The position numbers and the translations under genes were made by a program. DNA of 64,000 bases from Streptomyces sp. NBC_01478. Lineage in GTDB: Bacteria; Actinomycetota; Actinomycetes; Streptomycetales; Streptomycetaceae. The stretch's first letter is position 1; the number at the start of each line of letters is the position of its first letter. The stretch spans positions 10,955,501-11,019,500 of the forward strand of contig NZ_CP109444.1 of assembly GCF_036227225.1 (NCBI RefSeq). Direction: 5' to 3'. Below are positions 25,699 to 34,730 of the stretch, piece after piece. The notes under the pieces were generated by a model. It did not search any database and was not told where the DNA came from. It saw nothing but the letters and a program-made list of their open reading frames with translations.

Positions 25699-28039
25699 CC
25701 CCGTCGGCCTCCAGCACGGCGATCTCCCGTTCCGTCAGGCCGAGTTCGGCCAGCAGCTCGTGGTTGTGCCGGCCGAGCAGGGGAGCGTGGCGAAGACGGC
25801 GGTGGACAGGGCTCCGGGAGAGCCGTACCGGCAGGGTGCTGTAGCGGGCCCGGCCGCTCACGGGGTGGTCGATCTCCTCGAAGAAGCCGCGGCACCGCAA
25901 CTGCTCCAACTCGGCCTGCCGGTGCGGCTGCATCACCTTGCCCACCGGGACACCGGCCCGCCAGAGGCGGTCGACGATCTCGTCCGCACCGCGCTCACGG
26001 CACCAGGCGGCGAGCTGCTCGTCGACGGCGTCATGGTGCTTGTGCCGTCCCTCCGTGGTGGACAGCTCGGGGCTCGACGCCCAGCCGGGGTGGCCGAGAG
26101 CGTCGCGCAGCGCCTCCCACTGTTCGTCGGTGGCCACGGCTATCGCCACCCAGGAGTCCCGTCGGCCGAACTCGTCCTGTTCCGCGGTGAGATACAGGTT
26201 CTGCGGGGCCGCGCGAGGCCCGCGGTTCCCGGCCCGCTCCAGCAGCGCGCCGTAGGCCGAGTACTCGATGACCTGCTCGGCGGCCACGTTGAGAGCCGCG
26301 TCGACCATGGCCGCCTCCACCAGTGCTCCCTCGCCGGTTTGGCGCCGGTGCTCCAGGGCCAGCAGCAGACCGTTCAGCGCGTGGACGCCGGCGTTCGGGT
26401 CGCCGATCGAGTACGGCTCGACGGGATTGCTCTCCGGGTGGCCGGTGAGCCAGGTCAGTCCCGACGCGTCCTCGATGACGAAGGCGAACGCGGCGTTGTC
26501 GCGCCACGGTCCGTCGAGGCCGAAGCCGGGCATGCGGACCATGATGGTGTCGGGGCGCAGGGCCCGTACCGCCTCGTAGTCCAGGCCGAGTTGGTCCAGG
26601 ACCCGCGGGGTGTAGTTCTCGACGATCACATCGCAGGTCGCGATCAGGCGGCGCAGCAGGTCTCGTCCCCGCTCGGTCCGGAAGTCGAGTGTCAGGCTCT
26701 TCTTGTTGGTGTTGAGGCCCGCGAAGATCGGCGACCGCTCCCACCACTGGTCCACGGTCGGTGGGACGCCCGCGATCAGCCGGGTGCCGTCGGGCCGCGA
26801 CGTCGACTCCAGGTGGATCACCTCGGCCCCGAGCAGGGCGAGCACGTGCGTGCACGAGGGTCCGGCCCAGAAGGCGGTCATGTCGAGGACCCGCAGACCG
26901 CTGAACGACAGTCCGGCGCCCGTCTTCCCGCTCGCCCGACGCGCCGTGCCACGGTGGCTCCCGGTGTGCTCGCCGAGACGCGGGGCCGGGCCCGGCGGAC
27001 GTAACCGTGCGGGTTCCAGACGGAAGGGAGGGACAGGCTGGAGGAAGCCGTCGCGCGGGTTGGGCAGGAAGCTCCGGCGGGCTTCGAAGTGGTCCATGGC
27101 CGGGGCGTTGGCGCCGTTGACGACCGCGGAGTTGGGGATGCGGAACGCCGTGGCCAGCTCGCGCACCTCCGCGACCGTCCGGCCGGCGATCCACTCCTGG
27201 ATCACCGGGGCCGTCGCGGTGGTCCGTTCGCCGATCGAGACCGGGTTCTTCTCGTCGATCCACTCCGGGTGGCCGACCATCGCGCACAGGTCGAAGAACT
27301 GCTGGGCCGTCGCACACCCGAGCGCCACGAGTCCGTCCTTGGCAGTGGCCACACCCGGCATGTTCAGCCTCCGCGTCTGCTGCCACGGCCGGTCCAGCAT
27401 GTCCCGGAACGTCACCGGGTGGTAGGTCAGGGACAGGACATGCACTTCGAGCATGGAGAGATCGATCAGTTCGCCGGTGCCGGGAGCGCGCAGTCGTACG
27501 GCCATGGTCGCGGCGGCGGCGTACGCCCCCGACACCCAGTCACCGACCTGACCTCCCACGTGGACCGGCGCCCGGTCCGGTGCGCCGCGCCCCAGCCCGA
27601 CGATGCCGCCGGACCAGGCCTGCAGCGTGAACTCGGTGGCCGCGCGGTCCCGCCACGGCCCCTCAAGACCGAACGGCGTGATCGACGTGACGACCAGGTG
27701 CGGGTGGGTGCGGTGGATCTCCTGGGGGGACAGGGGCGAGCCCGGCGACCACACCGCGACGTCCGCCGATGCCAGGAGTCCGCGCACCAGCTCCGGATCG
27801 CCTACGACGCTCTCCTTCGAGCAGGCCAGGAAGCTGAACAGGGCGCCGTCGTCGCCGGGTTGGATCGTGGCGCCGGATGCCGACCAGCGTCGTAGCGGAT
27901 CGCCTTCCGGAGGTTCGACCTTGACGACCTGGGCGCCCCCGTCGGCGAGCAGCTTCGTGCAGTAGGCGCCGGGGATTCCCGTGGACAGGTCCACCACGGC
28001 GCAGCCGGTGAGCGGGGGGTCGGCGGGCGTGAGGGTCAA
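25673..28039 (-). CDS. tandem CaiB/BaiF-family CoA-transferase (two fused copies) with a TTA codon
   Basis: 788-residue protein made of two CaiB/BaiF (family III CoA-transferase) units: residues ~10-340 and ~370-785. Unit 1 has VVDLSTGIPGAYCTKLLADG and VVKVEPPEGDPLR; unit 2 has VLDMTAFWAGPSCTHVLALL and VIVENYTPRVLDQLGLDYEA. The catalytic Asp that forms the acyl anhydride fits VEAAMVDAALN in unit 2, while unit 1 has Glu at the equivalent place (SMLEVHVL), so unit 2 is probably the active half. A TTG start at 28039 overlaps the upstream stop (TTGA), with GGGACGA ahead. A TTA leucine codon at 27002-27004 (residue 346, in the linker) makes translation bldA-dependent if this is Streptomyces. It activates a carboxylic acid to its CoA thioester. 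Confidence 0.88.
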   Translation of the reverse strand: MTLTPADPPLTGCAVVDLSTGIPGAYCTKLLADGGAQVVKVEPPEGDPLRRWSASGATIQPGDDGALFSFLACSKESVVGDPELVRGLLASADVAVWSPGSPLSPQEIHRTHPHLVVTSITPFGLEGPWRDRAATEFTLQAWSGGIVGLGRGAPDRAPVHVGGQVGDWVSGAYAAAATMAVRLRAPGTGELIDLSMLEVHVLSLTYHPVTFRDMLDRPWQQTRRLNMPGVATAKDGLVALGCATAQQFFDLCAMVGHPEWIDEKNPVSIGERTTATAPVIQEWIAGRTVAEVRELATAFRIPNSAVVNGANAPAMDHFEARRSFLPNPRDGFLQPVPPFRLEPARLRPPGPAPRLGEHTGSHRGTARRASGKTGAGLSFSGLRVLDMTAFWAGPSCTHVLALLGAEVIHLESTSRPDGTRLIAGVPPTVDQWWERSPIFAGLNTNKKSLTLDFRTERGRDLLRRLIATCDVIVENYTPRVLDQLGLDYEAVRALRPDTIMVRMPGFGLDGPWRDNAAFAFVIEDASGLTWLTGHPESNPVEPYSIGDPNAGVHALNGLLLALEHRRQTGEGALVEAAMVDAALNVAAEQVIEYSAYGALLERAGNRGPRAAPQNLYLTAEQDEFGRRDSWVAIAVATDEQWEALRDALGHPGWASSPELSTTEGRHKHHDAVDEQLAAWCRERGADEIVDRLWRAGVPVGKVMQPHRQAELEQLRCRGFFEEIDHPVSGRARYSTLPVRLSRSPVHRRLRHAPLLGRHNHELLAELGLTEREIAVLEADGVIGRAPAR

Positions 28040-29007
28040 GAGTCGTCCCTTCGCTTGCGGCCCGACCTGCTCAGCCGGAAGTCCGGCGGGAAGCGGTCGT
28101 CGTTGCTGCGGACCGCGTTGGGTACGCCGCCGTCGACCGTCTCCTGGTCGAGCATCAGGTCGTTGCCGTCGGCCCGGGCCATGCCGCCGACCGATTCGAA
28201 GAGACCGGTGAGCAGGGAGCCCATGTACTCGCCCTGGTGCTGTTTGAAGATCTCGAAGAAGACCTTCTGCATGAACACCGTGTCGGTCGGCCGGGTGCGT
28301 GCGCAGGCCAGTGCGTACTTGTCCACCTCCTTCTCCAACTCGTCCCGGGGGACGACGCTGTTGAGGAAGTTGCACTCGTACATCTCCAGGGCCGTGAAGG
28401 GCCTGCCGGTGAACACCATCTCCTGGAACTTCCGCAGGCCCATCGTCTGCGCCCAGGTCCACATCCGGGGTGCCCAGCCGACGTAGCGGAAGGAGGGGTG
28501 GCCGAAGAGGGCGTCGTCGGCGGAGATCACCAGGTCGGCGTCGGCCGCCTGGTAGAAGTGCCAGCCGTAGCAGTAGCCCTTGACCTCCAGGATGCTGATC
28601 TTCTTGAAGTCCTGGAGGCTCCGGCAGCCGGCCCCGGGATTCGCGTACCACTGGGACGGGGTTCCGCCGTAGCGGTAGGAGCCCTTGGGCGGATAGCGGA
28701 CGTCGTCGTCCTCGTCGAGCCCGAGCTCCGACAGGAGGGGGCCTGAGGTCGGCGCCGCGTGCATCTCCATCGTTTCCGTGATGTCGGCGCCCGAGCCGAG
28801 GTCGTCGCCGATGCCCCGGATCACCAGGACCTTCACCTCGTCGTCGACGTTGGCGCGGTGCAACAGGTCCCCGAAGCGCAGCCGGGCCGCCGCGGTCGGT
28901 GCGTTCAGGGCGTCGGGCCGGTCCAGGGTGAGGGTGGCGATCTTCGTCTTGGGGTCCTTCTCGTAGCGGATGATCTCCTCCGCCGAGGGACGCGAGCTGT
29001 CAGCCAT
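28036..29007 (-). CDS. crotonase-fold (enoyl-CoA hydratase/isomerase family) protein, atypical active site
   Basis: 323 residues, longer than the usual ~260 because of an inserted acidic/aromatic loop (residues ~85-125). The oxyanion loops are GSGADITETM and VKGYCYGWHFYQAADADLV; the second has Trp-His-Phe in place of the usual Gly-Gly. The first catalytic Glu of hydratases (in QPEI) is replaced, since the segment reads FGHPSFRYVG; the second is retained in KFQEMVFTG. The reaction may therefore not be simple hydration; C-C hydrolysis or isomerisation, as in other divergent crotonases, is possible. It sits between the M24-like gene (11 nt) and the CoA-transferase (overlap), so it probably acts on the CoA ester they supply. 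Confidence 0.83.
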   Translation of the reverse strand: MADSSRPSAEEIIRYEKDPKTKIATLTLDRPDALNAPTAAARLRFGDLLHRANVDDEVKVLVIRGIGDDLGSGADITETMEMHAAPTSGPLLSELGLDEDDDVRYPPKGSYRYGGTPSQWYANPGAGCRSLQDFKKISILEVKGYCYGWHFYQAADADLVISADDALFGHPSFRYVGWAPRMWTWAQTMGLRKFQEMVFTGRPFTALEMYECNFLNSVVPRDELEKEVDKYALACARTRPTDTVFMQKVFFEIFKQHQGEYMGSLLTGLFESVGGMARADGNDLMLDQETVDGGVPNAVRSNDDRFPPDFRLSRSGRKRRDDS

Positions 29008-29018
29008 GTGGGTCCTAA

Positions 29019-30143
29019 CTACCGTTTCCAGACGGGACTTGAGGTCAGCGATTCGGCGCCGTCCTGGGTGATGAGCACCGCCTCCCGGCGCAGGACCGCG
29101 CCCACGCCCCGCCGCCAGACGTAGCCGGTCACGGCCAGCGCCATACCGGGTTCGAGCCGTTCCTCGGCCGCGGTGGCCGGCAGGCCGGAGGTGACCACGG
29201 GCGGGTCGAAACCCAGCCCGAGGCCGCGGGCCACGGGCATCGGGGGCAGGGGTTCGCCGGCCGTGTCGTACGCGGCGAGCAGGTCACTGGCCGGCGCGCC
29301 CGGCCGGCAGGACACGAACAGCAGCTCCCACAGGGCGGCGGAGCGCCGGTACAGGTCACGGACGGCGTTCCGGTCGCCGCCCTCGACCGGCCAGGTACGT
29401 CCGACCTCACCGATGTACCCGCCCGCGACCACGCCCGCCGTGAGGGACACGAGGTCGCCCGGGCCTACCCGGCCGCCTCCGTCCACCCGCCGCCAGGGGT
29501 GGTCCCGGGACGTCACCCACGCCACCTCCTGGGTCGCCGGGGTGGTCACGCCACCGGCCGCCGCTGCCTCCAGCAGTACGCCCGACAGGTGCTGCTCGCT
29601 GACGCCGGGCCGTAGTTCGGCCACCACCGCCGCCAGGCTCGCCTCGGCCACGCCGATGGCCTGCCGGAGAGCCGACACCTCCTCCGCCGTCTTGACCCGG
29701 CGGGCGGCGCGCATGGCGGGTTCGCCGTCGACCAGGTCGGCGAACGGGAAGGCCAGGGGCAGGAGTTGGGCGAAGGTCGGCGAGATCGTGTCCGTGCCCA
29801 CCCGGCGGGCCGTGGCCGCTCCCTCGATGTCCCGGATCACCGTCACCCAGTTCATCGGGTTCCACGTCAGGCCGTACAACTGCTCGTGCGGGATGTCGTC
29901 GGGGATGCCCTCGTCCCAGGTGCTGAGCATGTGGATGGCGCCCGTGGCACGGACCACCACGGCGGCCGGGGCGAAGGGATGGGTGCCCGCGGTCCACAGT
30001 CCCCGAGCACCGGTGACGTAACGGACGTTGGCGCTCCGCCCGAGGACGAGGACGTCGAGGTCGTGGGCCTCCATGTGTGCCAGCGCACGCTCCCGCCGTC
30101 CACTGCGGAGAGCGCGGTCGTCCGGCAGGACCTCAGTCGCCAT
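29019..30143 (-). CDS. M24 (creatinase/aminopeptidase P)-fold protein lacking the metal site
   Basis: 374 residues with the two-domain creatinase-like layout: N-terminal domain (MEAHDLDVLVLGRSANVRYV) and pita-bread C-terminal domain (AEEVSALRQAIGVAEASLAA). Compared with its intact neighbour, the metal ligands are largely replaced: the two Asp become Thr and Glu (VSLTAGVVAGGYIGEVGRTW), the His becomes Arg (MPVARGLGLG), one Glu becomes Thr (LAVTGYVW), and only the last Glu remains (RREAVLI). It overlaps the upstream paralogue by 11 bp. It may be a non-metal creatinase-type hydrolase or a partner subunit. Peptidase activity is unlikely. Confidence 0.82.
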   Translation of the reverse strand: MATEVLPDDRALRSGRRERALAHMEAHDLDVLVLGRSANVRYVTGARGLWTAGTHPFAPAAVVVRATGAIHMLSTWDEGIPDDIPHEQLYGLTWNPMNWVTVIRDIEGAATARRVGTDTISPTFAQLLPLAFPFADLVDGEPAMRAARRVKTAEEVSALRQAIGVAEASLAAVVAELRPGVSEQHLSGVLLEAAAAGGVTTPATQEVAWVTSRDHPWRRVDGGGRVGPGDLVSLTAGVVAGGYIGEVGRTWPVEGGDRNAVRDLYRRSAALWELLFVSCRPGAPASDLLAAYDTAGEPLPPMPVARGLGLGFDPPVVTSGLPATAAEERLEPGMALAVTGYVWRRGVGAVLRREAVLITQDGAESLTSSPVWKR

Positions 30144-31344
30144 AAGGGGCGTAGGAGTAGTCGGTCAGGGCTGTCCAGCCCTCTTCCTCGATCACCAGGA
30201 CCTCCTCGCTGCGGTAGCCGCCGGTGCCGTCCTCCCAGACCACGGGTTCCAGGACGAGCACCATGCCGGCCTCGAGCACCAGTCGCGCGTCGAACTCCTC
30301 ACCCAGGTCGGTGCCGACGAAGGGCATCTCGGCGGGGTCCGTGCCCATGCCGTGGCCCAGGTAGAAGTGGGGGAGCCAGGGTTTCGAGCCGCCGTTCGCC
30401 GTGATGGCGGCCCGGGTCAGGTCGGCGGCGGTGGCCCCCGCCCGCAGCACGTCCTTGACCGCGCTGTGGATGTCCCACCACTTGGTGAACTGCGCCCGCT
30501 GGCGCGGGTTCGGGTCCCGTCCGACGATCCATGTGCGGCCGAAGTCCGAGCAGTAGCCCGCGTAGTTGATGCTCACGTCGGTCCACAGGACGTCTCCCTC
30601 GGCCAGTTCCCGCTCCGTCGTCAGCAGCGGGAGGGCGAGGTCGCCGTGGGTGGTCCACACCCCGGCCGCCCGGGAGTCCGGCATCACCTGCCAGATGGGG
30701 TCGAGCACGTTGGCCAGGGCGCCGTGTTCGTAGGCCCGGCGCACGAACGCCGCCGACAGGTCGATCTGCCGCATCCCCGGTGCCAGGGACCCCTCGATGT
30801 CGGCCATGGCCCGCTCGGTGATCCGCAACGCCGTACGGATGCAGGCCAGTTCGTCGGGCGTCTTGATCATCTTGGCCGCGCTCAGGACCATTGCGGCGTC
30901 GCCGGGCGGTCCGCCCGGGAACAGCGCCTTCTGCGCTCTGCGCATCGCCCCGGTCACCTCGTCGACCGCGACACTCGCCCCGCCGGGCACGAGGTCGGCG
31001 ACCACGGCCGCGAAGTTCCGCACCCCTTCGTCGAACTCCAGGTAGACCGGGGGATGGACGTGGTCGGCGGGCAGCGGCGACTGTGCGGAGGTGCCTTCGC
31101 GGAACGGCATGAAGAGATGGGGCCACGGGTCGTCCGCCACCACCACCGCCACGGGACGGTCGACGTGCGCGAGACCGGAGTCGCCGAGCGGCCAGCTCGC
31201 TCCGGTCGCATAGGTCACCGCGTTGTTGCCGAGCAGGATCAGGGTGTCAACACCCTGCCCCGCCATGGCCGTTCGCAGCCTTGCGCCGCGTTCACGGTTC
31301 ATGCGGGTCAGGTCGGGTGCGGCCGGGATGTCGATGACGGTCAT
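30133..31344 (-). CDS. M24 family metallopeptidase-like hydrolase (Xaa-Pro peptidase/creatinase fold), intact metal site
   Basis: 403 residues. The N-terminal creatinase domain (MAGQGVDTLILLGNNAVTYA) is followed by the pita-bread domain with all five expected metal ligands: Asp in LWTDVSINYAGYC and SDFGRTW, His in YLGHGMG, Glu in LVLEPVVWE and Glu in RSEEVLVI. Start ATG 31344 has GAGGGAGAC upstream; the ATG of the overlapping next gene follows within its 3' end. In catabolic clusters such proteins often cleave C-N bonds of small molecules rather than peptides. The substrate is presumably an intermediate of this pathway. Confidence 0.86.
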   Translation of the reverse strand: MTVIDIPAAPDLTRMNRERGARLRTAMAGQGVDTLILLGNNAVTYATGASWPLGDSGLAHVDRPVAVVVADDPWPHLFMPFREGTSAQSPLPADHVHPPVYLEFDEGVRNFAAVVADLVPGGASVAVDEVTGAMRRAQKALFPGGPPGDAAMVLSAAKMIKTPDELACIRTALRITERAMADIEGSLAPGMRQIDLSAAFVRRAYEHGALANVLDPIWQVMPDSRAAGVWTTHGDLALPLLTTERELAEGDVLWTDVSINYAGYCSDFGRTWIVGRDPNPRQRAQFTKWWDIHSAVKDVLRAGATAADLTRAAITANGGSKPWLPHFYLGHGMGTDPAEMPFVGTDLGEEFDARLVLEAGMVLVLEPVVWEDGTGGYRSEEVLVIEEEGWTALTDYSYAPYGD

Positions 31345-31404
31345 TGCCGTCTCCCTCACGAGGTCATGGAACTTCGCCGTCGTTTCTCGTGGTCCGGGCC
31401 GGCA

Positions 31405-32571
31405 CTACAGGCCGAGGTACTCCTTGACGTTGCCGCTGACCACACGGGCGGCCTTCTCGGGCCCTACGGCGTCCACGACCATGGCGATCGACTTCTCCGA
31501 GTAGCCGAACGTGCTCTCGTTGTGCGGGTAGTCGGCCGACCACATGACCCGGTCCACCCCGATGCGGTCGACCAGTTCGAGGCCGAGCGGATCGACCATG
31601 AAGGACGCGTACATGTGGTGGTCCCAGTAGTGCTGGACGTCGTGCTCGACGGGCCGGTCGAGCATGTGCCGGTAGGAGGCGAGGAGATGTTCGGCGTCCT
31701 GGAGCGCGGAGGGAACCCAGTTCACGCCCCCCTCGAACCACCCGACGCGCAGCCTCGGATGACGGTCGAGGATGCCGCCGAGCACGTACCTCCCGAACAT
31801 CTCCCGGTACGGCGCCACGTTGGCCACCATGCCGACGGCGATGGCGTTGACCTCGCACGGGGCCTTGAGCCCGGTCTCGCCGATGTGGTGGGACACCGGG
31901 AGCCCCGCCTCCTCGATCGCCTCCCAGACCGGGATCATCGCGGCGCCGGAGTAGTCGATGGGGTTGCCCGCGTCGTCCTGTCCGGGGTTCAGCGGCATGA
32001 GGAAGGTCTTGAGCCCCAGGGCCTTCATCTCCTCGAGGGTGCGGCGAGTCCCTTGCGCGTCCCACCAGTTGATGAGCCCGACGCCGTGGAAGCGGCCCCC
32101 GGAGCGTTCCTGCAACCCGGCGATGTACTCGTTGTAGATCCGGAAGCAGAGCTCGCGGACCTCCTTGTCGGGGTAGTGGAACAGGGCCAACAGCGCGTTG
32201 GGGAACGCCAGTTCTTTCGTGATGCCGTCCGTGGCCAGTTCCTCGATACGGCCTTCGAGATTGTTGCTGCCTGCGCCCGTCAGGGGGTCGTACTGCATGA
32301 GCACATGGCTGAACTCGCCCGGCAGGAACGACTTTCCGCCCATTCCCAGCTCGTAGGCGCCGTCCTCGTACCAGACCCGCGGCGCCTGGTTCCTGAGCCG
32401 CTCGGGGAAGCGGTCGTAGAAGATGTCGTCCGCGAGGGAGATGTGGTTGTCGGCGGAGAACACCTCCGTGCCCGGCGGAAGGCCCGGCGAGGAGCCGTCG
32501 GCGTGGCCGTGCCGGTCCTTGGGCGGGCCGAAGCCCTCGGGGGGATACAGGGTGGATGACTGGCTGGACAT
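31405..32571 (-). CDS. amidohydrolase 2 family protein (ACMSD-like TIM barrel)
   Basis: 388 residues. Features of the amidohydrolase 2 family: metal-site entry FSADNHISLADD (D-x-H in place of H-x-H), His-His in LPVSHHIGETG, RLRVGWFEGGVNWVP, and the C-terminal Asp in VMWSADYPHNESTFGYSEKS. Members are metal-dependent hydrolases or decarboxylases of carboxylic acids. Start ATG 32571 is six bases from GGAGG; the adjacent ATG 32574 is too close to it. It is transcribed 60 bp ahead of the M24 pair and 79 bp behind the SDR gene. Confidence 0.87.
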   Translation of the reverse strand: MSSQSSTLYPPEGFGPPKDRHGHADGSSPGLPPGTEVFSADNHISLADDIFYDRFPERLRNQAPRVWYEDGAYELGMGGKSFLPGEFSHVLMQYDPLTGAGSNNLEGRIEELATDGITKELAFPNALLALFHYPDKEVRELCFRIYNEYIAGLQERSGGRFHGVGLINWWDAQGTRRTLEEMKALGLKTFLMPLNPGQDDAGNPIDYSGAAMIPVWEAIEEAGLPVSHHIGETGLKAPCEVNAIAVGMVANVAPYREMFGRYVLGGILDRHPRLRVGWFEGGVNWVPSALQDAEHLLASYRHMLDRPVEHDVQHYWDHHMYASFMVDPLGLELVDRIGVDRVMWSADYPHNESTFGYSEKSIAMVVDAVGPEKAARVVSGNVKEYLGL

Positions 32572-32650
32572 CATTGTCCTCCAAGGGGAGCTGCGGGTTT
32601 CACGTCCGTGCGTGGTTCGTCTGCTCCTGCCGGGCGGGGGAGTGGGCGGG

Positions 32651-33448
32651 TCAGGCCCGGGGCTTCGGGCCCGCCGTCGTCCCGCCGTCGATCGTCAGTA
32701 CCGTGCCGGTGGTGTGCAGCGAGCGGTCGCCGCCCAGGTAGGCGACGGCTTCCGCCACGTCCCGGGGAGTGCCCTGTCGCTGTAGTGGCTGGACGGCCGC
32801 CATGTGGGCGCGGATCCGCCGGGTCATCTCCTCGGCGTCCCCCTCCTGCCCGGCCGCCGTCGCCGAGGCAAGCAACTGCGTCGGGATGCCGCCCGGCGCC
32901 ACGCAGTTGACGCGGATGCCGTACTCGGCCAGGTCGACGGCCACCCCCTTGGTGAAGTGGATGACCGCTGCCTTCGAGGCGCGGTAGGTCGGTACGCTCG
33001 CGCCGGCCTGGATCCCGCCTATGGAGCTGACGTTGACGATGGAGCCGCCGCCGTTCGCCGCCATGTGCCGGGCCGCGGCCTGGGTGCCGACCATCACGCC
33101 GAGCAGGTTGACCGAGAGGACGCGCTGGAAGTCGGCGAAGTCCTCGTCGAGGAAGTGCTGGTGCATGGCGCCGGACACACCGGCGTTGTTGACCATGAGG
33201 TGCAGGCCGCCGAACTCCTTCACCGCGAAGTCGACGAGTCCCCGGACCTGTTCGGCGTCCGCGACGTCCGTCCGCCGGAAACGGACGTCCGGGCCGTAGC
33301 CGTTCGCCAGCGACTCGCCGAGGTCCGGGTCGAGATCGGCGATGACGACCCGGGCCCCGTCCTCGAGAAGCCTTTCGACGGTCGCGCGCCCCAGGCCCGC
33401 CGCTCCGCCGGTGACCACGGCGACCTTGTCCGACAGTTCCTCGGTCAT
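32651..33448 (-). CDS. short-chain dehydrogenase/reductase
   Basis: 265-residue classical SDR. Cofactor motif VVTGGAAGLGRA, acidic residue in VVIADLDPD (NAD preference), NNAGVSG, catalytic Ser in IVNVSSIGG, and YRASK (Tyr-x-x-x-Lys). The C-terminus VLTIDGGTTAGPKPRA is ordinary. Start ATG 33448 is chosen because GGGAG is 8 nt upstream; the gene begins just after the P450 stop. It probably oxidises the alcohol made by the P450. The longer loop typical of mycofactocin-dependent SDRs was not evident, so an exchangeable NAD is assumed. Confidence 0.9.
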   Translation of the reverse strand: MTEELSDKVAVVTGGAAGLGRATVERLLEDGARVVIADLDPDLGESLANGYGPDVRFRRTDVADAEQVRGLVDFAVKEFGGLHLMVNNAGVSGAMHQHFLDEDFADFQRVLSVNLLGVMVGTQAAARHMAANGGGSIVNVSSIGGIQAGASVPTYRASKAAVIHFTKGVAVDLAEYGIRVNCVAPGGIPTQLLASATAAGQEGDAEEMTRRIRAHMAAVQPLQRQGTPRDVAEAVAYLGGDRSLHTTGTVLTIDGGTTAGPKPRA

Positions 33449-33453
33449 CGCGG

Positions 33454-34713
33454 TCACTCCCATGTGACGGGCAGCGAATAGACGCCGTAGGCCAGCCGGT
33501 CGTGCTTGAACGCGATCCGGTCCAGCGGCTCGGCCAGGCGCAGGGTGGGGATCCGGCGGAAGAGCGTGCCGTAGACGACCTGGAGCTCCACGCGGGCGAG
33601 TTGCTGGCCCACGCACTGGTGGATGCCGAAGCCGAACGCGTTGTGGTGCCGGGCGTTCTCCCGGAGCAGATCCAGAGCGTCGGGGTCGGGGAAGACGTGC
33701 GCGTCCCGGTTGGCGCTGAAGAGTTCCACGACGATGCCCTCGCCGGCGCGGATCACCTCGCCGCCGATCTCGATGTCCTCTTTGGCGATCCGCCGCTGGC
33801 CGCCGTGGATGATGCCCAGGTAGCGCAGCAGTTCCTCCACCGCGCCCGCGACGACCTTCGGGTCGTCGGTGTCCCGCAGGACCGCCAGTTGGTCGGGGTG
33901 CTCCAGCAGTGCGACGACGGCGAGGCCGATCATGTTGGCGCTGGTCTCGTGGCCCGCGATGAGCAGCCCCGTGCCCATCATGGCCGCCTCGGACACGCTG
34001 ATGTCGCCGGAGGTGACGAGTGCCGCGATCTCGGACAGCGCGTCGTCCGCGGGTTCGGCGGCCTTCTTCTCGACGAGCCGCACCAGGTACTCGTTCAGGG
34101 CCCCAAAGGTCCGCATGCTCTCCTCGGCGGACACGTTGTGGGCGATCCCGCGCGCGGCGTTCTCCTGGAAGAAGTCGTGGTCCTCGTAGGGCACGCCCAG
34201 CAGTTCGCTGATCATCAGGGTCGGCAACGGCAGTGCCAGCGCCTCGACGAGGTCGGCCGGCTTGGGTCCGGCCAGCATCGCGTCGATCAGCTCGTCGGTG
34301 ATCTTCTGGATGCTGGGGCGCAGCGCCTCCACCCGCTTGAAGGTGAACGGCTTGGTCATGATCCGGCGGAACCCGGTGTGCTCGGGGGCGTCCGAGTTGA
34401 AGACCGAACGCGGGCGGTAGTCCACCGCCGCCGCCATGCCCTCGTGCCAGTGCGGGAACCCGGGCAGCCGTTCGTCGACACTGACCCGGGGATCGCCGAG
34501 CAGAGCGCGCTGCTCGACGTGGCCGGTGACGATCCAGGGGGTGCTGCCGTCCCAGATCCGCACCTTGGCGAGGGGCTTCTCGGCGGTCAACTCCCGCAGG
34601 GCCGGGGGCGGATCGAACGGGCAGCCCTCCGCCCGTGGCATCGGCCACTCGGGGACCTCGGCAGGGCTGCCGGTCGCGGCGCCTGTCAGTGCGTCGGGCA
34701 TGTCCATCCTCAC
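33454..34713 (-). CDS. cytochrome P450
   Basis: 419-residue soluble bacterial P450. I-helix LLIAGHETSANM with the acid-Thr pair, K-helix ExxR in EELLR, heme loop FGFGIHQCVGQQLAR with the thiolate Cys367. The substrate-recognition N-terminus is ordinary for class I enzymes. The GTG at 34713 follows GGACGA; ATG codons at 34707 and 34701 are alternatives, the last with GAGG ten bases upstream. It lies directly after a 3Fe-4S ferredoxin gene (17 nt), its likely redox partner; no reductase gene was seen nearby. It probably makes the first hydroxylation in this catabolic operon. Confidence 0.92.
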   Translation of the reverse strand: MRMDMPDALTGAATGSPAEVPEWPMPRAEGCPFDPPPALRELTAEKPLAKVRIWDGSTPWIVTGHVEQRALLGDPRVSVDERLPGFPHWHEGMAAAVDYRPRSVFNSDAPEHTGFRRIMTKPFTFKRVEALRPSIQKITDELIDAMLAGPKPADLVEALALPLPTLMISELLGVPYEDHDFFQENAARGIAHNVSAEESMRTFGALNEYLVRLVEKKAAEPADDALSEIAALVTSGDISVSEAAMMGTGLLIAGHETSANMIGLAVVALLEHPDQLAVLRDTDDPKVVAGAVEELLRYLGIIHGGQRRIAKEDIEIGGEVIRAGEGIVVELFSANRDAHVFPDPDALDLLRENARHHNAFGFGIHQCVGQQLARVELQVVYGTLFRRIPTLRLAEPLDRIAFKHDRLAYGVYSLPVTWE

Positions 34714-34730
34714 GGTGTCGTCCGGGGTGT

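Noticed and set aside
30028..32559. 843-codon plus-strand frame opposite the M24 and amidohydrolase genes
   Set aside because: No recognisable domain; the minus-strand proteins have intact active-site motifs and ribosome sites.
32651..33448. SDR as a mycofactocin-dependent dehydrogenase
   Set aside because: Classical NAD motifs are present and the extra loop expected for mycofactocin-coupled SDRs was not seen; it remains possible but unsupported.
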